A stretch of 64,000 nt of DNA from Helicoverpa zea. Lineage: Eukaryota; Arthropoda; Insecta; Lepidoptera; Noctuidae. The notes under the pieces are model-generated. The model made no database searches. It saw only the letters and a list, made by a program, of their open reading frames with translations, and had not been told where the DNA came from. This document shows, one piece after another, positions 1 to 12,800 of the stretch (the first letter of the stretch is position 1; every line of letters starts with the position of its first letter). Both the position numbers and the translations under genes were made by a program. The stretch covers positions 1,674,001 to 1,738,000 of the forward strand of contig NC_061473.1 of the NCBI RefSeq assembly GCF_022581195.2. Direction: 5' to 3'.

Positions 1-227
1 GGTCAGATATGCCCAATGACCTTTAAGACATAATTAGTTATTTTCAATCAGATTTCTGAATGATGACTATAAAATGTTGTATATAAATAACTTTAATAAA
101 ATAACTTTTACAAGGTACTGGCCTACTATTTTAGTTATATTATAAAATAAAAAATATTAACTATTTTAACTCTCACGAAATTACCATAACTATGATTGTT
201 CTAAAATGAACGGTTGTCGCGAGACTC

Positions 228-295
228 ACTTTTTATCAGGATTTGTACGGAACCCTCGGTGCGCGAGTCCGACTCGCACTTGGCCGGTTTTTTAT
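228..295 (+). mobile_element. Lepidopteran dispersed-repeat tail
   Basis: The stretch ACGGAACCCTCGGTGCGCGA continuing to a CTTGGCCGG-T-run is a widespread moth repeat (recognised from memory, class uncertain). It lies in the intron just upstream of the first visible exon of gene A and is far more GC-rich than its surroundings. Confidence 0.6.
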
Positions 296-361
296 TCATC
301 ATCATGATCAGAGCCTTTTTTCCCACCAACATGTCACTCAAAACCAAACTTCCTTCCACAG

Positions 362-3300
362 TAAGCACCATGGGTGTGAACATGGGCGTAGTCTTCGCAT
401 GGCCAGCCTTCACCATAACCTTATTCCAATCTCAGAACACCACGTTATCAAGGCCTATGACGGACACAGAAATATCATTGCTTGGCAGCTTGTCTTCGAT
501 AGGAGCGCTGATCAGCACGCCAACGGCTGGCTATATGCTGGAGAAGTTGGGCAGAAAGTATTGCTCCGTTATGAATTCTTTGGGGTTGCTTGTAAGTATA
601 TTTTTACCTTATCTATTACCACTAGGTGACAATAGTGTCATAATCATCACTTGCGTACTTAATGGTATAAATAAAATAAAGTAAATGCTGAAACTAAAAG
701 CCTTATTATGGTGACACAAAGCCTGTTTGGTTAAATTGTCTTTTTTGTCTATCCTTAACGATCAACTGTTTGTTTTCTTAATTTCGATTGGCGATTGAAA
801 ATAAACATTTCCTGCTTTGGTGTATTAAAATCCAATATTAGTTTGAACTGAATGCTTTAATTATTTAAATTTATCTACCAACAGAGTTACTTCCTAAAAA
901 CCCTTACGACATTCAAGTCATGTTACTTACAACTTAGCAATATGTTTATTTGTCCACAGCTCGTCTGGGTCATATTAGCCTGCACGAAAAACGTAGAAAC
1001 AGTCCTAGCCGCCGTCTTCCTCTCTGGCATAGCCAGTTCTGTGTTCCTGGTAGCCACGGTCTACATCAGCGAGATCTGCCAAGACTCCATCAGAGGCAGC
1101 ATGACGGCTTGTAACATGATCTCCTATGGTTTGGGCATGCTGCTCTCCTATTTACTAGGAGGCATCTTGGAGTACCATGTCATGTTATACGTCGGGGTTA
1201 CGATGGGAGCTCTGGGGACTTGCTTGCTGTTTGTGCTGAAGGAAACCCCGATACATTTGATGAGTAAAGGGAAGGAAAAGGTGAATATATGTTTTGAGTA
1301 TTATTAATTTGGTTTATGGAGTTGATCATGCACGTAGATAGATATATAAAGAGACTGCGAAAAAGAAGATGTAGGTGTGTAAAAGACGATGATAATGGCT
1401 GGAAAGAATGACAGAACAGTACGGAAGCAGAATACATGCTGCGCCGACCACATAATTGGGATAGGAGGAGGATGCTGATCATTGGTATACATATTTATAA
1501 AAAACTTATTTTCATTATCTTTTTAGGAAGCAGCAGAGTCGTTAGCTTTCTACAGAATGTGGAAATTAGACTCAAAAGAGCTTTTAGAAGAAATAAACAA
1601 CATGAAGCGAGCTTTGAACCCAGACCTTAGTGGTGAGTGCAAAAGTCCAGACCACTTGCATAATTATAAAGTTCTATTTATTTGGTCCTGAAGTTTTCTA
1701 TAAGACTCGATGTTACAAAAGTATTAAGCTTTCATTTTATGGAAAATTGATTGTAAACAATATTTAACTTTTTTATATATTTTTTTCTAAAGATGACACG
1801 CCAGAGGAAGAGAAATTACAACCTGAAATGAAATCTGCTGAAAAATTATCACTATGGCAGTTTATTAGTAAGTATTCATTTCTTTCACGATGTTTTGACT
1901 GTAGCGCTATAAAATTATCTTCTCTTCATCTACTAAAATCCTATTTCCCTTTCCACAGAAAAATCAAAGTCTTCTCGGCGAGCATTCTTCGTGAGCTTAG
2001 TAGTAATGACAGCAGCCATCTTCCAAGGATTAATCGTAGTACAAATGTATGCTGAACCTCTGTTCGTGGAAGCAGTGCCCACTGCCTCTCCATCATTGTG
2101 CAGCGTCATGTTGGCAGTAGCTACGGTAGTAGCTGGCATCGTTGCTGCATACCTCACTGACCGGCTTGGGAGACGGGTGAGGCTCTTTTGTTTTATGTGC
2201 TCCTGGTACTTACCTGTTGGGAAAGAAATATAGAAAGATAAAAAAGCGTATTATATTTTTCTAAGAATTTGTAGCGTATAATAAATGTTAAAGTTGAATG
2301 AGACAGGGCAATAAATAAACTTTGATTGACAAAAATAACATCTTGTGGCCTCAAGCGTGCCTCAAGCTTATAAAGTTTTTAGGCAAAAGGGTCAGTGTTA
2401 TTTCCTCAAAATAACACTGACATACATACACGTACGTACTTAAATTATAGCTCTCCGTACTCTACACAAACTACGTAAGGGTTGAACTTCTTAGTACCTA
2501 CTATTCCCGTGGTTCTTACTACCTTGACCCTGTTCCCAATTTTATTTGGGGTCATCGTAATATGTCTTCCGCTACAATTTTTGCCTGTCACTTGTACTCA
2601 CTCGCTTCCTATTCATGTCATCTTTCAGGCATAAATGTTCTCTATATATTTATTTTATTTTTTCTTCCTTTCAGCCCCTCATGATCTACGCATCCCTAGG
2701 CAGCGGCATCAGCTGCGTGCTACTAGGAACGCAGATGCAATTCCACTGGGGTCCCAGTTGGGTGGCAGCAGTGTTTATGTACCTGTTCGCTATAATGTAC
2801 ACTTGTGGAGCCGGGACTGTACCTTTTGTGTTACTAGCTGAATTGTTTTTGCCTGAGGTGAGTAATTAAATAAAAAAAGGTACAATAAAGAAAAGCATGC
2901 CAAGCACATTTGGAGTCGCTAATAATGTCAAAAACTTTATTACAAAATACACCGACTTCTAATCTATAATATAACTAAACATTCTCCTAAGTCTGAAATA
3001 TACTATGCTGAAAACCACATCAAAATCGGTTCGGCCTAACGAGTAATACGAGGATAAACTGAGAATGTCCTTTTTTGAATTCGCTTAAAAATATATAACT
3101 TAGTATATCTTTACTGATGCAAAATTCCGTAGGCGTTAACCGTTATATTGAAGGTTCATTCTTAACCAACGAATCATTACCGTAAAAAATACCAAAGCTT
3201 TTCCCTTTATACATGAAGTCGTCTGATTCTAATGTTTAAAATTTTTCTGCAAAGAACTTTTCACCAGCCACTCATAAGATTCTAACTCCAAAAATTCCTT

Positions 3301-3560
3301 CTTCCCAGGTAAAAAGCTTATTCTCCATGGTCCTAGTAGAATACGTGTGGCTGTGCAACTTCGTGATCCTATTCATCTTCAACCCGCTGCTGAAGGCGGT
3401 CGGCTGGGGCCCAGTGTTCTACATCTTCGCCATCATCTGCTTCCTCAGTTCTAGCTTCTGTGTGTTCTTCTTGCCGGAGACCAAAGGCTTGGATGTTGAG
3501 GCCATACAGGTGCTGTTCACTTCGAAGAGAAAGAGTAGGAGTGTTCGGAGTGTATGTTAG
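362..3560 (+). CDS. MFS sugar transporter, Tret1-like (gene A), 5' end missing
   Basis: Multi-exon gene predicted to carry sugar across the plasma membrane. Coding exons from GT-AG signals: 362-591, 960-1280, 1527-1632, 1793-1867, 1959-2176, 2675-2857 and 3309-3560 (stop TAG). Exon phases close, but the first segment enters in phase 1, so an exon of about 61 nt carrying the ATG must lie left of the window; none is credible in 1-361. Seen: GVVFAWPAF (helix 1), LGRKY loop after helix 2, YISEICQDSIRG (helix 4/5 loop), LGRR after helix 8, FVLLAELFLPE, and C-terminal LPETKGLDVEAIQ. The protein would be about 481 residues, normal for the family. Odd: the PESP motif after helix 6 reads KETP, and helix 7 lacks QQxSGxN. 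Unlike genes C-E it lies on the + strand, tail to tail with C. Confidence 0.92.
1324..1482 (+). mobile_element. LINE 3'-end fragment
   Basis: Decayed retroelement tail ending GCTGCGCCGACC, then AATTGGGATAGGAGGAGGATG. The same family occurs at 9650-9822 and 48721-48790 on this strand, and reversed at 2512-2636, 27442-27580 and 38850-38881. It lies inside an intron of gene A. Confidence 0.55.
2512..2636 (-). mobile_element. LINE 3'-end fragment in gene A intron
   Basis: Reverse-orientation relative of the 1324-1482 fragment. CCCAATTTTATTTGGGGTC, ATATGTC and CACTCGCTTCCTATTCATGT match the copy at 27442-27580. It lies in the intron before the exon starting at 2675. Confidence 0.55.
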
Positions 3561-3569
3561 GTTAGGGTT

Positions 3570-3575
3570 AATAAA
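3570..3575 (+). terminator. Polyadenylation signal AATAAA of gene A
   Basis: AATAAA lies 10 nt after the stop codon of gene A, followed by T/G-rich sequence. A very short 3' UTR is implied. The same signal is repeated at 4136-4141 in the duplicated copy. Confidence 0.5.
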
Positions 3576-3926
3576 TTATTGGTCATTTTTAAGGATTGTT
3601 TGTGTTTTATTTGAGGACTTTTCCAATCATACGTACTGTCAACTTCAGGTCAGTGGTAACAGTTTTATAGTAAAATCGTACTTATTACTATTGAGTTAAG
3701 GTGCATGACAGTTACCACTGATGTGCAGTCTACCGTACCTGCAGTTTTCGACATGTAACTATACCACTCTGAAGTTAATAATTTGAAGTGTTTTTGGCTC
3801 GTACATTTTGACCACAGTCACTAGTAGCTAACTTCGGATTGGCAAAGATATTTGACAAGAACTAATAAGTAGCTTTAATGTTACACTTTACCGGTAAAAC
3901 AAGACTGTTTTTTATAAAATACACCG

Positions 3927-4126
3927 TCGTGATCCTGTTCATCTTCAACCCTCTCCTGAAGGCGGTCGGCTGGGGCCCAGTGTTCTACATCTTCGCTATC
4001 ATCTGCTTCCTCAGTTCTAGCTTCTGTGTGTTCTTCTTGCCGGAGACCAAAGGCTGGGATGTTGAGGCCATACAGGCGCTGTTCACTTCGAAGAGAAAGA
4101 GTAGGAGTGTTCGGAGTGTATGTTAG
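3927..4126 (+). pseudogene. Orphan duplicate of the last exon of gene A
   Basis: A near-identical copy of the final 200 nt of the last coding exon of gene A, lying 566 bp downstream. The reading frame is open to the same TAG stop. It begins inside the exon (homology starts at TCGTGATCCT), with no splice acceptor at the join, so it cannot be spliced as a normal terminal exon. Differences include LPETKGLD to LPETKGWD and AIQVLF to AIQALF, so both copies have changed since duplication. Most likely non-functional; read-through inclusion in the gene A 3' UTR is possible. Confidence 0.85.
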
Positions 4127-6282
4127 GTTAGGGTTAATAAATTATCGGTCATTTTTAAGGGTCTTTTGTGTTTTATTTGAGGACCTTTCTTTTCCAATAA
4201 TAAATACAGTTCTCGTCATGTAACTTTACCACATTGAAGTCAGCAATTTACAACGTCGCGTATGCAGTGGTGTTTTGTTTTATTCTCACATTTTGACTAT
4301 AGTTACTAGTAACTAACTTCCGATTGGCAAAGATACATGACGAGAACTAATAGTTTTATCAGTAAAACAAGAGGAGTTTTTTTAGACAAAATAATTTTCA
4401 TAACTAACACCGATAGGGAAGATATAGTTTTTACCTAGATGATTCGATTTGTACTCCTACAAAAGTTGGGGTACTTAGGTACTTTTAGAAACCGCGGAAA
4501 CTAACAATCGCACATAAATAAGTACGAAAACGAAACTACAAATATCGTTTTCGAAAAGCTCTTGATAGCATATGACCCCTTTAGCTCTTAATAGAACCTG
4601 CACTATGGTGCACTCGTCCCATTTACGTAGTCATAAAGATTTACAATGGAACAAAACAATGTAAGCGATGGCTGTATGCCGTTGGCCCACTGCCCCGGTT
4701 ACGTATAATTTCACCTTTATTGAATGGCTGCATCTTTGTACTACATGTAAGTTATGAGCGCCTAGTACTATCAGGTTTGAGGTGTTGGGATTTATTGAAG
4801 AGCTTTTTCCTTTTAGCATGCTGTTTATAAAAGCTATATATCATTCAATACTCAGTGCCAATTTACACGAAAGTTAAATTAGATAAGTTAAAAATAATAT
4901 AATTATAAAGCTTACACAATTACAATAAAAACTTTCTTTGGTGCTTTATTTGGAAGCTTTTGATAAGTTTCAATTGATTTGTTTCGAGATGAGCTTTATA
5001 AAATAACAGCATAAAGAGCTTCTTTTGAAGATAATCATCTATAAGTAGTATAATCTAATCTCATAACTACATATATCAGTTGAACAACACGCAGAAGACA
5101 TGACTGTGTTAAATAAATAAAACAAACATTATTTTTCACAAATTACCAGTATCTTTGTATAGTTAGAACAAAATGTTATCAAAACAGCAAATAAACGTAT
5201 AAAATTACGTCACAACATTGGGTAAATTACACAATTTTCCCGACCAATATAAACTAACTATCGTAGCCATCTTGCATAATCCCATAATGCTCTCAAAACA
5301 AAAAAAATACACTATCCAAACTTCTCCGGTTACACTCGTCAAAAGATCGTTGTACTAGGCAAACATAATAAAAGAGGATATTACTAACATTACGCAGTAC
5401 GATGTACGCAAGCAATAAAACCTAAGCTTTGTATGTTTTGTGTGTGAGCTCTTTTAACGTCTGATTTCCTGGTACCTAAATGTCAAGTTCATGGTCTATT
5501 TCTCTTGTTATAAAACTTGTTTTGGAATGTTTAGTTATGTAGGTAGTTGTTAACTTATTCTATTCTTATGTATATTTTATCTGAACTTGACGAATCTCAT
5601 ATAATAACGAAAGTTTTTTTTGTGTGTATGAATATTTCAGACAAAATATTTCTCCAAGCTTGTTTTCCAAAAATTACTACTTTTTACCAACACAAATTTT
5701 ACACATCTCGTTTTTTATTTCAATTTTTCTTCAAACATAGTACTTAACATAGTAATTTATCTTTAACGGCGTCATAAAATAAACAAAATATTAGCTATTA
5801 TCAAATAACAAAATCTTCAATTACTTTAGTCACTCATGCGATGTGACATTTTTGTCTTATTATCTTATCTAAAATTAGATTTATGATTTCACTTATTTGC
5901 TCTAATTTAAATCTAATTTCGATGCTTAATCAAATGAGGCAGATCATTATAATTTAATTAATGAAATGAAACTTTTGACTCAAGCCTATAATATAAAGAG
6001 AAATATAACACAGGGAGAAATTAAAGAAAAAAACAATATTTAAAACAACAACACTATATTTAGTTAACGTAGACACAGTATAAATCAATTCTCTCTCTTA
6101 AACATAAATGAATAAATTCGTCAGTTTTATTATTTAAATTCTTAACCTATTTATCCTATTAATTTCAATATGGTATAAATTTCATAATTGTAATTATGCT
6201 ATTTATTTTAACGAAATGCTTTACAGACTTTCAACAATGTATTTCATTCTCACTAGATAATGTAATGATCCAAAAATATATC

Positions 6283-6426
6283 GGTCTTACTACAAAAACT
6301 TTAACCACTGCTTTACACTTGTCTAAAAAAAATGTGGCTCCAAAATGAACCATAATGTCAACGTCATAATTTGACATTTTTTAGACAAGTCTTAAACTGA
6401 CGTTAAAAAGTTTTTGTGGTAAGACG
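6283..6426. mobile_element. Small terminal-inverted-repeat element (MITE)
   Basis: Ends GGTCTTACTACAAAAACTT and its complement AAGTTTTTGTGGTAAGAC enclose about 144 bp. A second inner palindrome pairs ACTTGTCTAAAAAAAATGT with ACATTTTTTAGACAAGT. A diverged relative lies at 62086-62208 and shares ACTTGTCT.AAAAAAATGTGGCT. Confidence 0.7.
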
Positions 6427-6603
6427 GTATTTGTTTAGTTAGTGGACAGTTTCTGAGCACTATATTTGTAAGATCATCTAATCGTTTTCCCTTTTAATCA
6501 AAAATGTAAAATAATAGATAAATCCCTTATAAGGGTGATCAAAATCCGTCGATCACTTAGATATGTTCTGTACCATTAAAAATTATTACAGACTGATTTG
6601 TTC

Positions 6604-6609
6604 TTTATT
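6604..6609 (-). terminator. Possible polyadenylation signal of gene C
   Basis: TTTATT on the + strand (AATAAA on the - strand), about 265 nt beyond the stop of gene C. It is the nearest canonical signal I found. Confidence 0.35.
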
Positions 6610-6873
6610 ATCTTTTTGAAAGATATTTCCATATTCGACATATAAAACTTTTGGTCGAAACTGGCACACATTTCTTTTTCAATTTAGTAGAGTATTTCTT
6701 CATACCGTGCCTTGTGTCTTTGAGCACAAAGTTCTTTTTTCAAAATCCATCTATTGGATATAATTTGGTCCTCACATAATTACAAATACGATTATCACAT
6801 TCACCACTCTCCAAAAAGCACCATTAAAACATATCTTTTAACTAATTTCACAGCAAAAATCTTCTTCGCCAGT

Positions 6874-9800
6874 CTAATTCTTCTTTCTTGATCTGAAAAG
6901 GTCTTGAATTTGTGCATTGGAAAGTCCCTTAGTTTCCGGCACTAGTATAAACGCTAATATTGCGTTAATAAGACTCATGGCACCAAAGAAATAGAATGCC
7001 CCATGAATTTTGAGAGCGCTCAGCATGTATGGGAAGATACCTAGAATGAAGAAGTTGAGGAACCAAACCCATTCTATGATGATCATTGAACCTAGGCCTT
7101 GGACCTGTGGACAAAGAAAAAAACAGATTGATATAAGTATTAACCAGGCGCCTTAATAATCTAGTGTTAGCTAGACCTTCCTGGTATGAACTGTCAGGCC
7201 CGATAAAACTGAACATTGACATTGTGAGTTTTTCTTTTAGTTAAACAGGGTTGTTAAGTTTATGTAATAATGTCACACTCATAGGATCTTCTCCCGCATA
7301 GAAGCGGTTCAGCGGCTTGGCCTATATGTGCATATCATGTGTAGTGTGACTCTTTGAATCGCGATATCTCAGGAATGGTAACATTTAGGAGAAAACTGTT
7401 GATGCCATTTTTGTAGAAAATTTTAAGATCTACAACTTTTCTCTGATGTTCTTTTTTGATAAAACTCACCGTTTTCGAAAAAAGTTTTCTAAAAGCTTAA
7501 AATTTTAACATTTGACCTCGAATAACTTTTGACGCACACATGGGATCGATGGGGATTTTTAATATTTTATTTATAATGATAAACCCAAGCTCTCCACCAA
7601 AATTCAGCTTTCCGGGAATTTTTGTTATCTGACCACTACTTTTATGTCTATTTTGACCGGGCTAAAAAGTAAAAGTATGTCCTTGCCCGAGAAACTTAAT
7701 AGCAGTGGTTGTTAAATTTTACACTTAAAGCGATCAAGGGGATTTCAAAAAAAGCTTATTAGGATACCAATGAAAAATAGAGCATAAAGATACAGTTTAT
7801 GTAAAAAAGGATACCTAAGACAGTGGTAACTGGGTTGAGGAGGCCAGATGAGCAGTCGCTCTCTGTAAAACACTGGTATTCAGCTACATCCAGTAAGACT
7901 GGAAGCTTACCCCAACATAGTTGGGAAAAATCTCGGGAGATGGAATAATGTAGAACTAGACTTATTAGGTTTTTCAAATATGGCTTAATAAACCATCATC
8001 ATCAAGCCACAAAGCATCTTTAGAGGGTTGTCGTTGTTGAGTGCTTTTCTATGGTTGTCATTTTTTTTATTGTCTTCCCAAAAAGTAGGTTCTCAATTTG
8101 GATATTTGTGTCTGTATAGACCAATAAGTAAACAGTACACAATTCGTACCTGTGACTCAAAGACCTCAGCCAACAGCACATAGGGTATACTTCCAGCCCC
8201 TATAAGGAATGAGAAGCAGTACATCATCAGCAGCACCACGGTCAGCCAGGCCGGCGCCATGCGCGTCTGCAGGAGGAAGCCGAGGGACACCAAGCAGAGG
8301 AACACGAGGATTGAAGAGATGATTATCAGGATCTGGAAGAGAGTAGAAAGAGAAGTTAGTTGTATGGATACTAAAGACAGGAATAAAGTTCGTCTAAGCT
8401 GAACTCATTGTATACTCCTTTGCTGATATTATAAGAAAGCCGTAATTGACGAATCGAGAAGATCCATTTAACTAGTTGATATTACATACTCGTAAGCAAT
8501 TGTGATAAGTTTATTGCAGTCGATTTCACCTTATGTGATGTACAATCACAATAAACATACACAACAGAAATATTTAGGGTTAAATCATAACTGTGTGACT
8601 GGGAACTTCTACATCTATTACTCAATCAATGGTCTATCTTAAATAGCTAATCTTTTGGAATTTCCAAAAGACTCTTCTCGATACACATTACGGCATTATT
8701 AATATAATTTAAGGAACACTTATAAAAATATGATGCTTATATACTCAGAAATTTCGGCCGTACTTTAGTCTATGTATTTGTCAGTGTCTTCCAACGCTTT
8801 CATCAACCGGATAAAAAGAAGCTTATGTCTTGTCTCAGGCTCTAGTCTATCTACAGCCCAATTTTCACATAACTTAGAATATTTTATAACACAAAATTTA
8901 CTCACACGTCTCCCAGCTTTATCAGCTACAAGTGAAGAAGTGAGAGCTCCGAAGAACTGTATGACAGCGAACATTACAGTATAAAGGTCTGACTTGCTGG
9001 GGTCTGTCTCCGTGAACACCGTCTTAGCGTACACCTGTACTGGAACTATGCCCATGAACACCTGCGAAAGATATATTGGTTATTTTAAACTAGCTTCTGC
9101 CAGCGGTTTTGTCTGCATTCTGAGGGAACTACTTCCCGTATACGGATGAGAGTAAAAGGGGAAGAAATATTACAAAACATCCCTAGTTTTGTAATATTTC
9201 TTCCCAACTGCGGATTACTTAATGAATTTTAGTATTTTCTCCAAAAATGATGCCCTCATCATTCAAAACTCTAAAATATGTTGATATTGAATAGTTGTGT
9301 TAGGTACACTATTTTTAACTGAAAAGCGGATGAACCGATTAGGCTGAAAATTGGTCAAAAAAATCACCATCCGGGCACAAAAAGTGTAGTTCCCTTGGGA
9401 TACAGATGAAAACGAGGGTAGATACATAAATGTAGATTGAACGAAGGAGTTCATGTTAATTTACCTGCATTGTGATGACTGTCATTACAACTATGAACGC
9501 CTGCCGCGATACCGGTGACACGACTGAAAAGTAATAAACAAAAATATTAAATATCCAGAAAAAAAATAATGAATGCCGAAGAATACATAACAATGTGCAT
9601 ACCGACTACATAACTATAGATATGTGATGCAGAAAAATAAGGATCATGTTGTGAGGAAGGTTTTGAGCATGAACTGAATTTTATATCAATTAAAGAAAAG
9701 ATGGATGGATTGTGTGAAAGTCGACAAGGTTTGAAAGACGGCAGATTGAAGAGTACGGAAGGAGAAAACATGCAGCACCAAATAAATATTCAAAATATAA

Positions 9801-12800
9801 TTGGGATAAGGGCAGGAGGAAAAAATCCTAACTAATATTATAAATGTGAAAGTAACTGTCTGTCTGTCTGTCTGTCTGTCTTTTCTTCACGCCTAAACTA
9901 CTGAACCGATTTGTGTGAAATTTGGTTCAGACATAGTTTGGAACTTGAGAAAGGACATAGGATAGTTTTTATTTCAAAAAAAAAAAAAAATTATTCCGGA
10001 CATATAGCGCCATCTATTGGTCAAACCAAAAATATGCCGGAAGTCACTATTCCATGCGAACGAAGTCGCGGGCAAAAGCTAGTATTTTATAAGTCTTTCA
10101 TCTACTTACATAATAATTTGATCGGTGACATCGATTTAGGCTGTTCTTGGATGATTTCTTCTTCATTGTTTAATTTCTGCTTTTCAGCTTCTTCTGCTTT
10201 AGGATCCATATCTGTAAATACAAAAAGTTATTATTTCAACAGTTCCAGTGTCAGTCAGTGTAATGGCCGTTTCTGATATAATCATTTATATCTCACAAAG
10301 CCTAAGTCTATACTTAAAGCTGAAGAGTTTGTTTGCTTACTTGAACGCGCTGAAGAGCTACCGAACCGATTAGAAAAAATCTTTCAGTTTTGGATACTTT
10401 GCTTTATGCGAGCATGATGATGGCTTTTGGTTACATTGCTTTTTATTCGTGTGTCCAAAGCAGTTCACACGGGTTTCCAGTGAAACCGATGGCAGAATCT
10501 TGTACACTCGTAATTCGTCGATAAGTTATCTTCTAAGAAATAAATTAACTTACCTGTAATAGATACAAGTTCGACAGCCGGCATGATCTGTTGTTTCATC
10601 CGCGTCAACTCATCGAGCACAACCATCGACGATACTGGAACTCCTCTGTATTTCGCTATCGCTTCTCTTGCATCCTGAAATTAGGTTGCATTCCTTTTTA
10701 TTTTGAGATACTTTAGATTTATAAGAGGTAGGAATTTGTGCGCTAGTCAACATGGTTAAATATTTAATTGAATTTTGTAATTTTTGTATAGAATCGTTTC
10801 TTGAAACCACACAGCCGGATCACATTGCTGAGGAATTTTTTCCTCCAATTCTTTTTTGCAGCGAAAATACTTAGAAAATAGTGAACAGGGAATTTTTGAG
10901 GCAGTCTTTTCTAAAATTTTCCTCCAAAAGTGCTAACTTTGAATAATTTACATTAAAATTGTATGTAATAGAGGGCATACGATTCATACACAGAAAGGGA
11001 CAACTATTTAGTTCAGACCTTTTTTTCCAAGAAATAGTTATTGCCAAAATAACCACTAACCTCTTCCCTCTTTTGCCTCAACAGATACACAGGGCTCTCG
11101 ACCACCAACAGTATCAGTAGAGTGCACAACACACTGAGTAGCAGGTGAAGCCAGATGATAGTCCTATACGTGAGGCACCAGCCCACTATGTACGAGAGTA
11201 GTGTTCCCATGCAGTACAGGAATATTGATGCTGGAAGATAGAGATAGGTTAATATTAGATCTGGGTGTTTTTTTTTTTCTTGAGCTAAATACTTAGTGAC
11301 ACTGATTGTACACGAAATGGAGTCCTTAGCCGATTGTCGGCTGGCGGCTGATCTCATATAAGAAGAGCTATCAGAAATGTTTTAGTGCAAGAAACATTTG
11401 CGTAGACACAGGTGCACTCACTATTCCTTCGCTCTCATAACCCGATGGGACCTAGTTTTACATGCTCTCTGATGCACGAGTGTATCTTGTGATAGTTTCT
11501 AAAACCCAAAAACCGGGAATCGAAAATTGCTCTATAAGACAACTAGATCTACATATGTATGTAGGCAGTAATTGTAGTGAGACAGAAATAAACAAGAAGT
11601 TTTTACTTTTTTATAATATGAACACAATATTATGAAGATAATGAGACCCGAAACTTATTGTAAAATTAGATATAATAATTATTAATAATATAAGCATTTC
11701 TTTTTATTAATCTTAGTGATAAGCTTACCTGAAGCCAAGCCTCCGCGAATGGCATCTTCAGCGACCTCTGATATGAAGATAGGCGACAGTACCAGAAAGC
11801 TGCCTCCCGTGATACCAGACAAAAATCTAGCTGCTAAGATGAGATTCATAGAACTCGCTACTCCTATGATTGCCCAAGACATCTGAAAAGAATTGGTTAG
11901 AAAATGAGATAGTATGTGATAAACCAAAGAAATTCGTTATGAAATAAGAAGCGATGAAGATATATGACACTTCACGTGACCAGAGGGCTGGCTTATTCTG
12001 CGTACAAAGAATTAGCATTGCCATACAACGTGGCAATGCAGACAGTATTGTGACAGTGACATTATAATATGTTCTTTTATGTATGTTTTTGTTTTTATTA
12101 GCTGACTCATTTGCAGTATAAAGTTGCATCCAGCAAATCTCCTTGAACGAAGAAGTTAAAATCACAAGAAGATATGTAGTTATTTTTTACTGTCATAATA
12201 CTATTTATATAACGCAAAATAGGGAGAACTTACCACACAAGGCAAAGACAGTATAACACCACCATTCCTTCTCCCGAACATATTGATCAGTGTACCAGCT
12301 ACTGCTGAGCCGAGAATCGCTCCTAGTGAAGGCAGGCTTCCTAACAAGGCCTCTTCGCCTTTCGTCATAGGCGCAGATAGGGGAGTAGTGGTGTTGGACG
12401 CGTAGAGCTCTGAAGTGTAGGAGGGCCAGACGTTGAGAGCGCCCATGACCAGCGACCCGAAGCCGCCTGGAAGAAGAGAAAGAGGTTAGTTACAGGATGG
12501 AAAGGATAAGCAATATTGTTAACGGTAGAATGTTGACTAGGGACGAAAGAAGAAGCTCGTAATTAATTTATAAACGCACGGACTGTTCGTTATAAATTAA
12601 ACGATGGTAAAGGGTGAACCCGTAATGAGTGATCGGAAAACATTGACAGAGATCTTTGTTGTTAATTTATTGATACTTTTAAAGCATACAACATTAGAAA
12701 CAACTGATCTCTTTGACCCTTTCCACTGTATCTCAGTGGCTTTTATACTGGAGGTCAGAAAGTTGCTTTTCCTTAAATTCAATAGACAGCTGCGCCTATA

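Larger units (their letters stand above)
3361..4390. repeat. Tandem duplication covering exon tail and 3' flank of gene A
   Basis: Two units, period 566 bp at the start. Unit 1 runs from 3361 and unit 2 from 3927. Homology continues past the stop codons: GGTCATTTTTAAGG, then CATGTAACT.TACCAC (3751 and 4217), then TAACTTC.GATTGGCAAAGAT (3830 and 4312). Unit 1 has about 130 bp extra near 3630-3750 bounded by AGTGGTAAC and GTTACCACT, which looks like a small inserted inverted-repeat element. Confidence 0.8.
4391..6873. other. Convergent intergenic spacer between genes A and C
   Basis: AT-rich sequence between the 3' ends of two convergent transporter genes. I see no convincing exon. It holds one small inverted-repeat element (6283-6426) and the likely 3' UTR of gene C at its right end. 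Confidence 0.6.

Noticed and set aside
3556..3576. Telomere-like TTAGGTTAGGGTTA at the end of gene A
   Set aside because: Only about two imperfect TTAGG units. The first falls on the stop codon and it recurs simply because the exon tail was duplicated.
9911..10276. 121-codon + strand open frame
   Set aside because: Runs through a retroelement end and the antisense of the linker exon of gene C; no protein signature.
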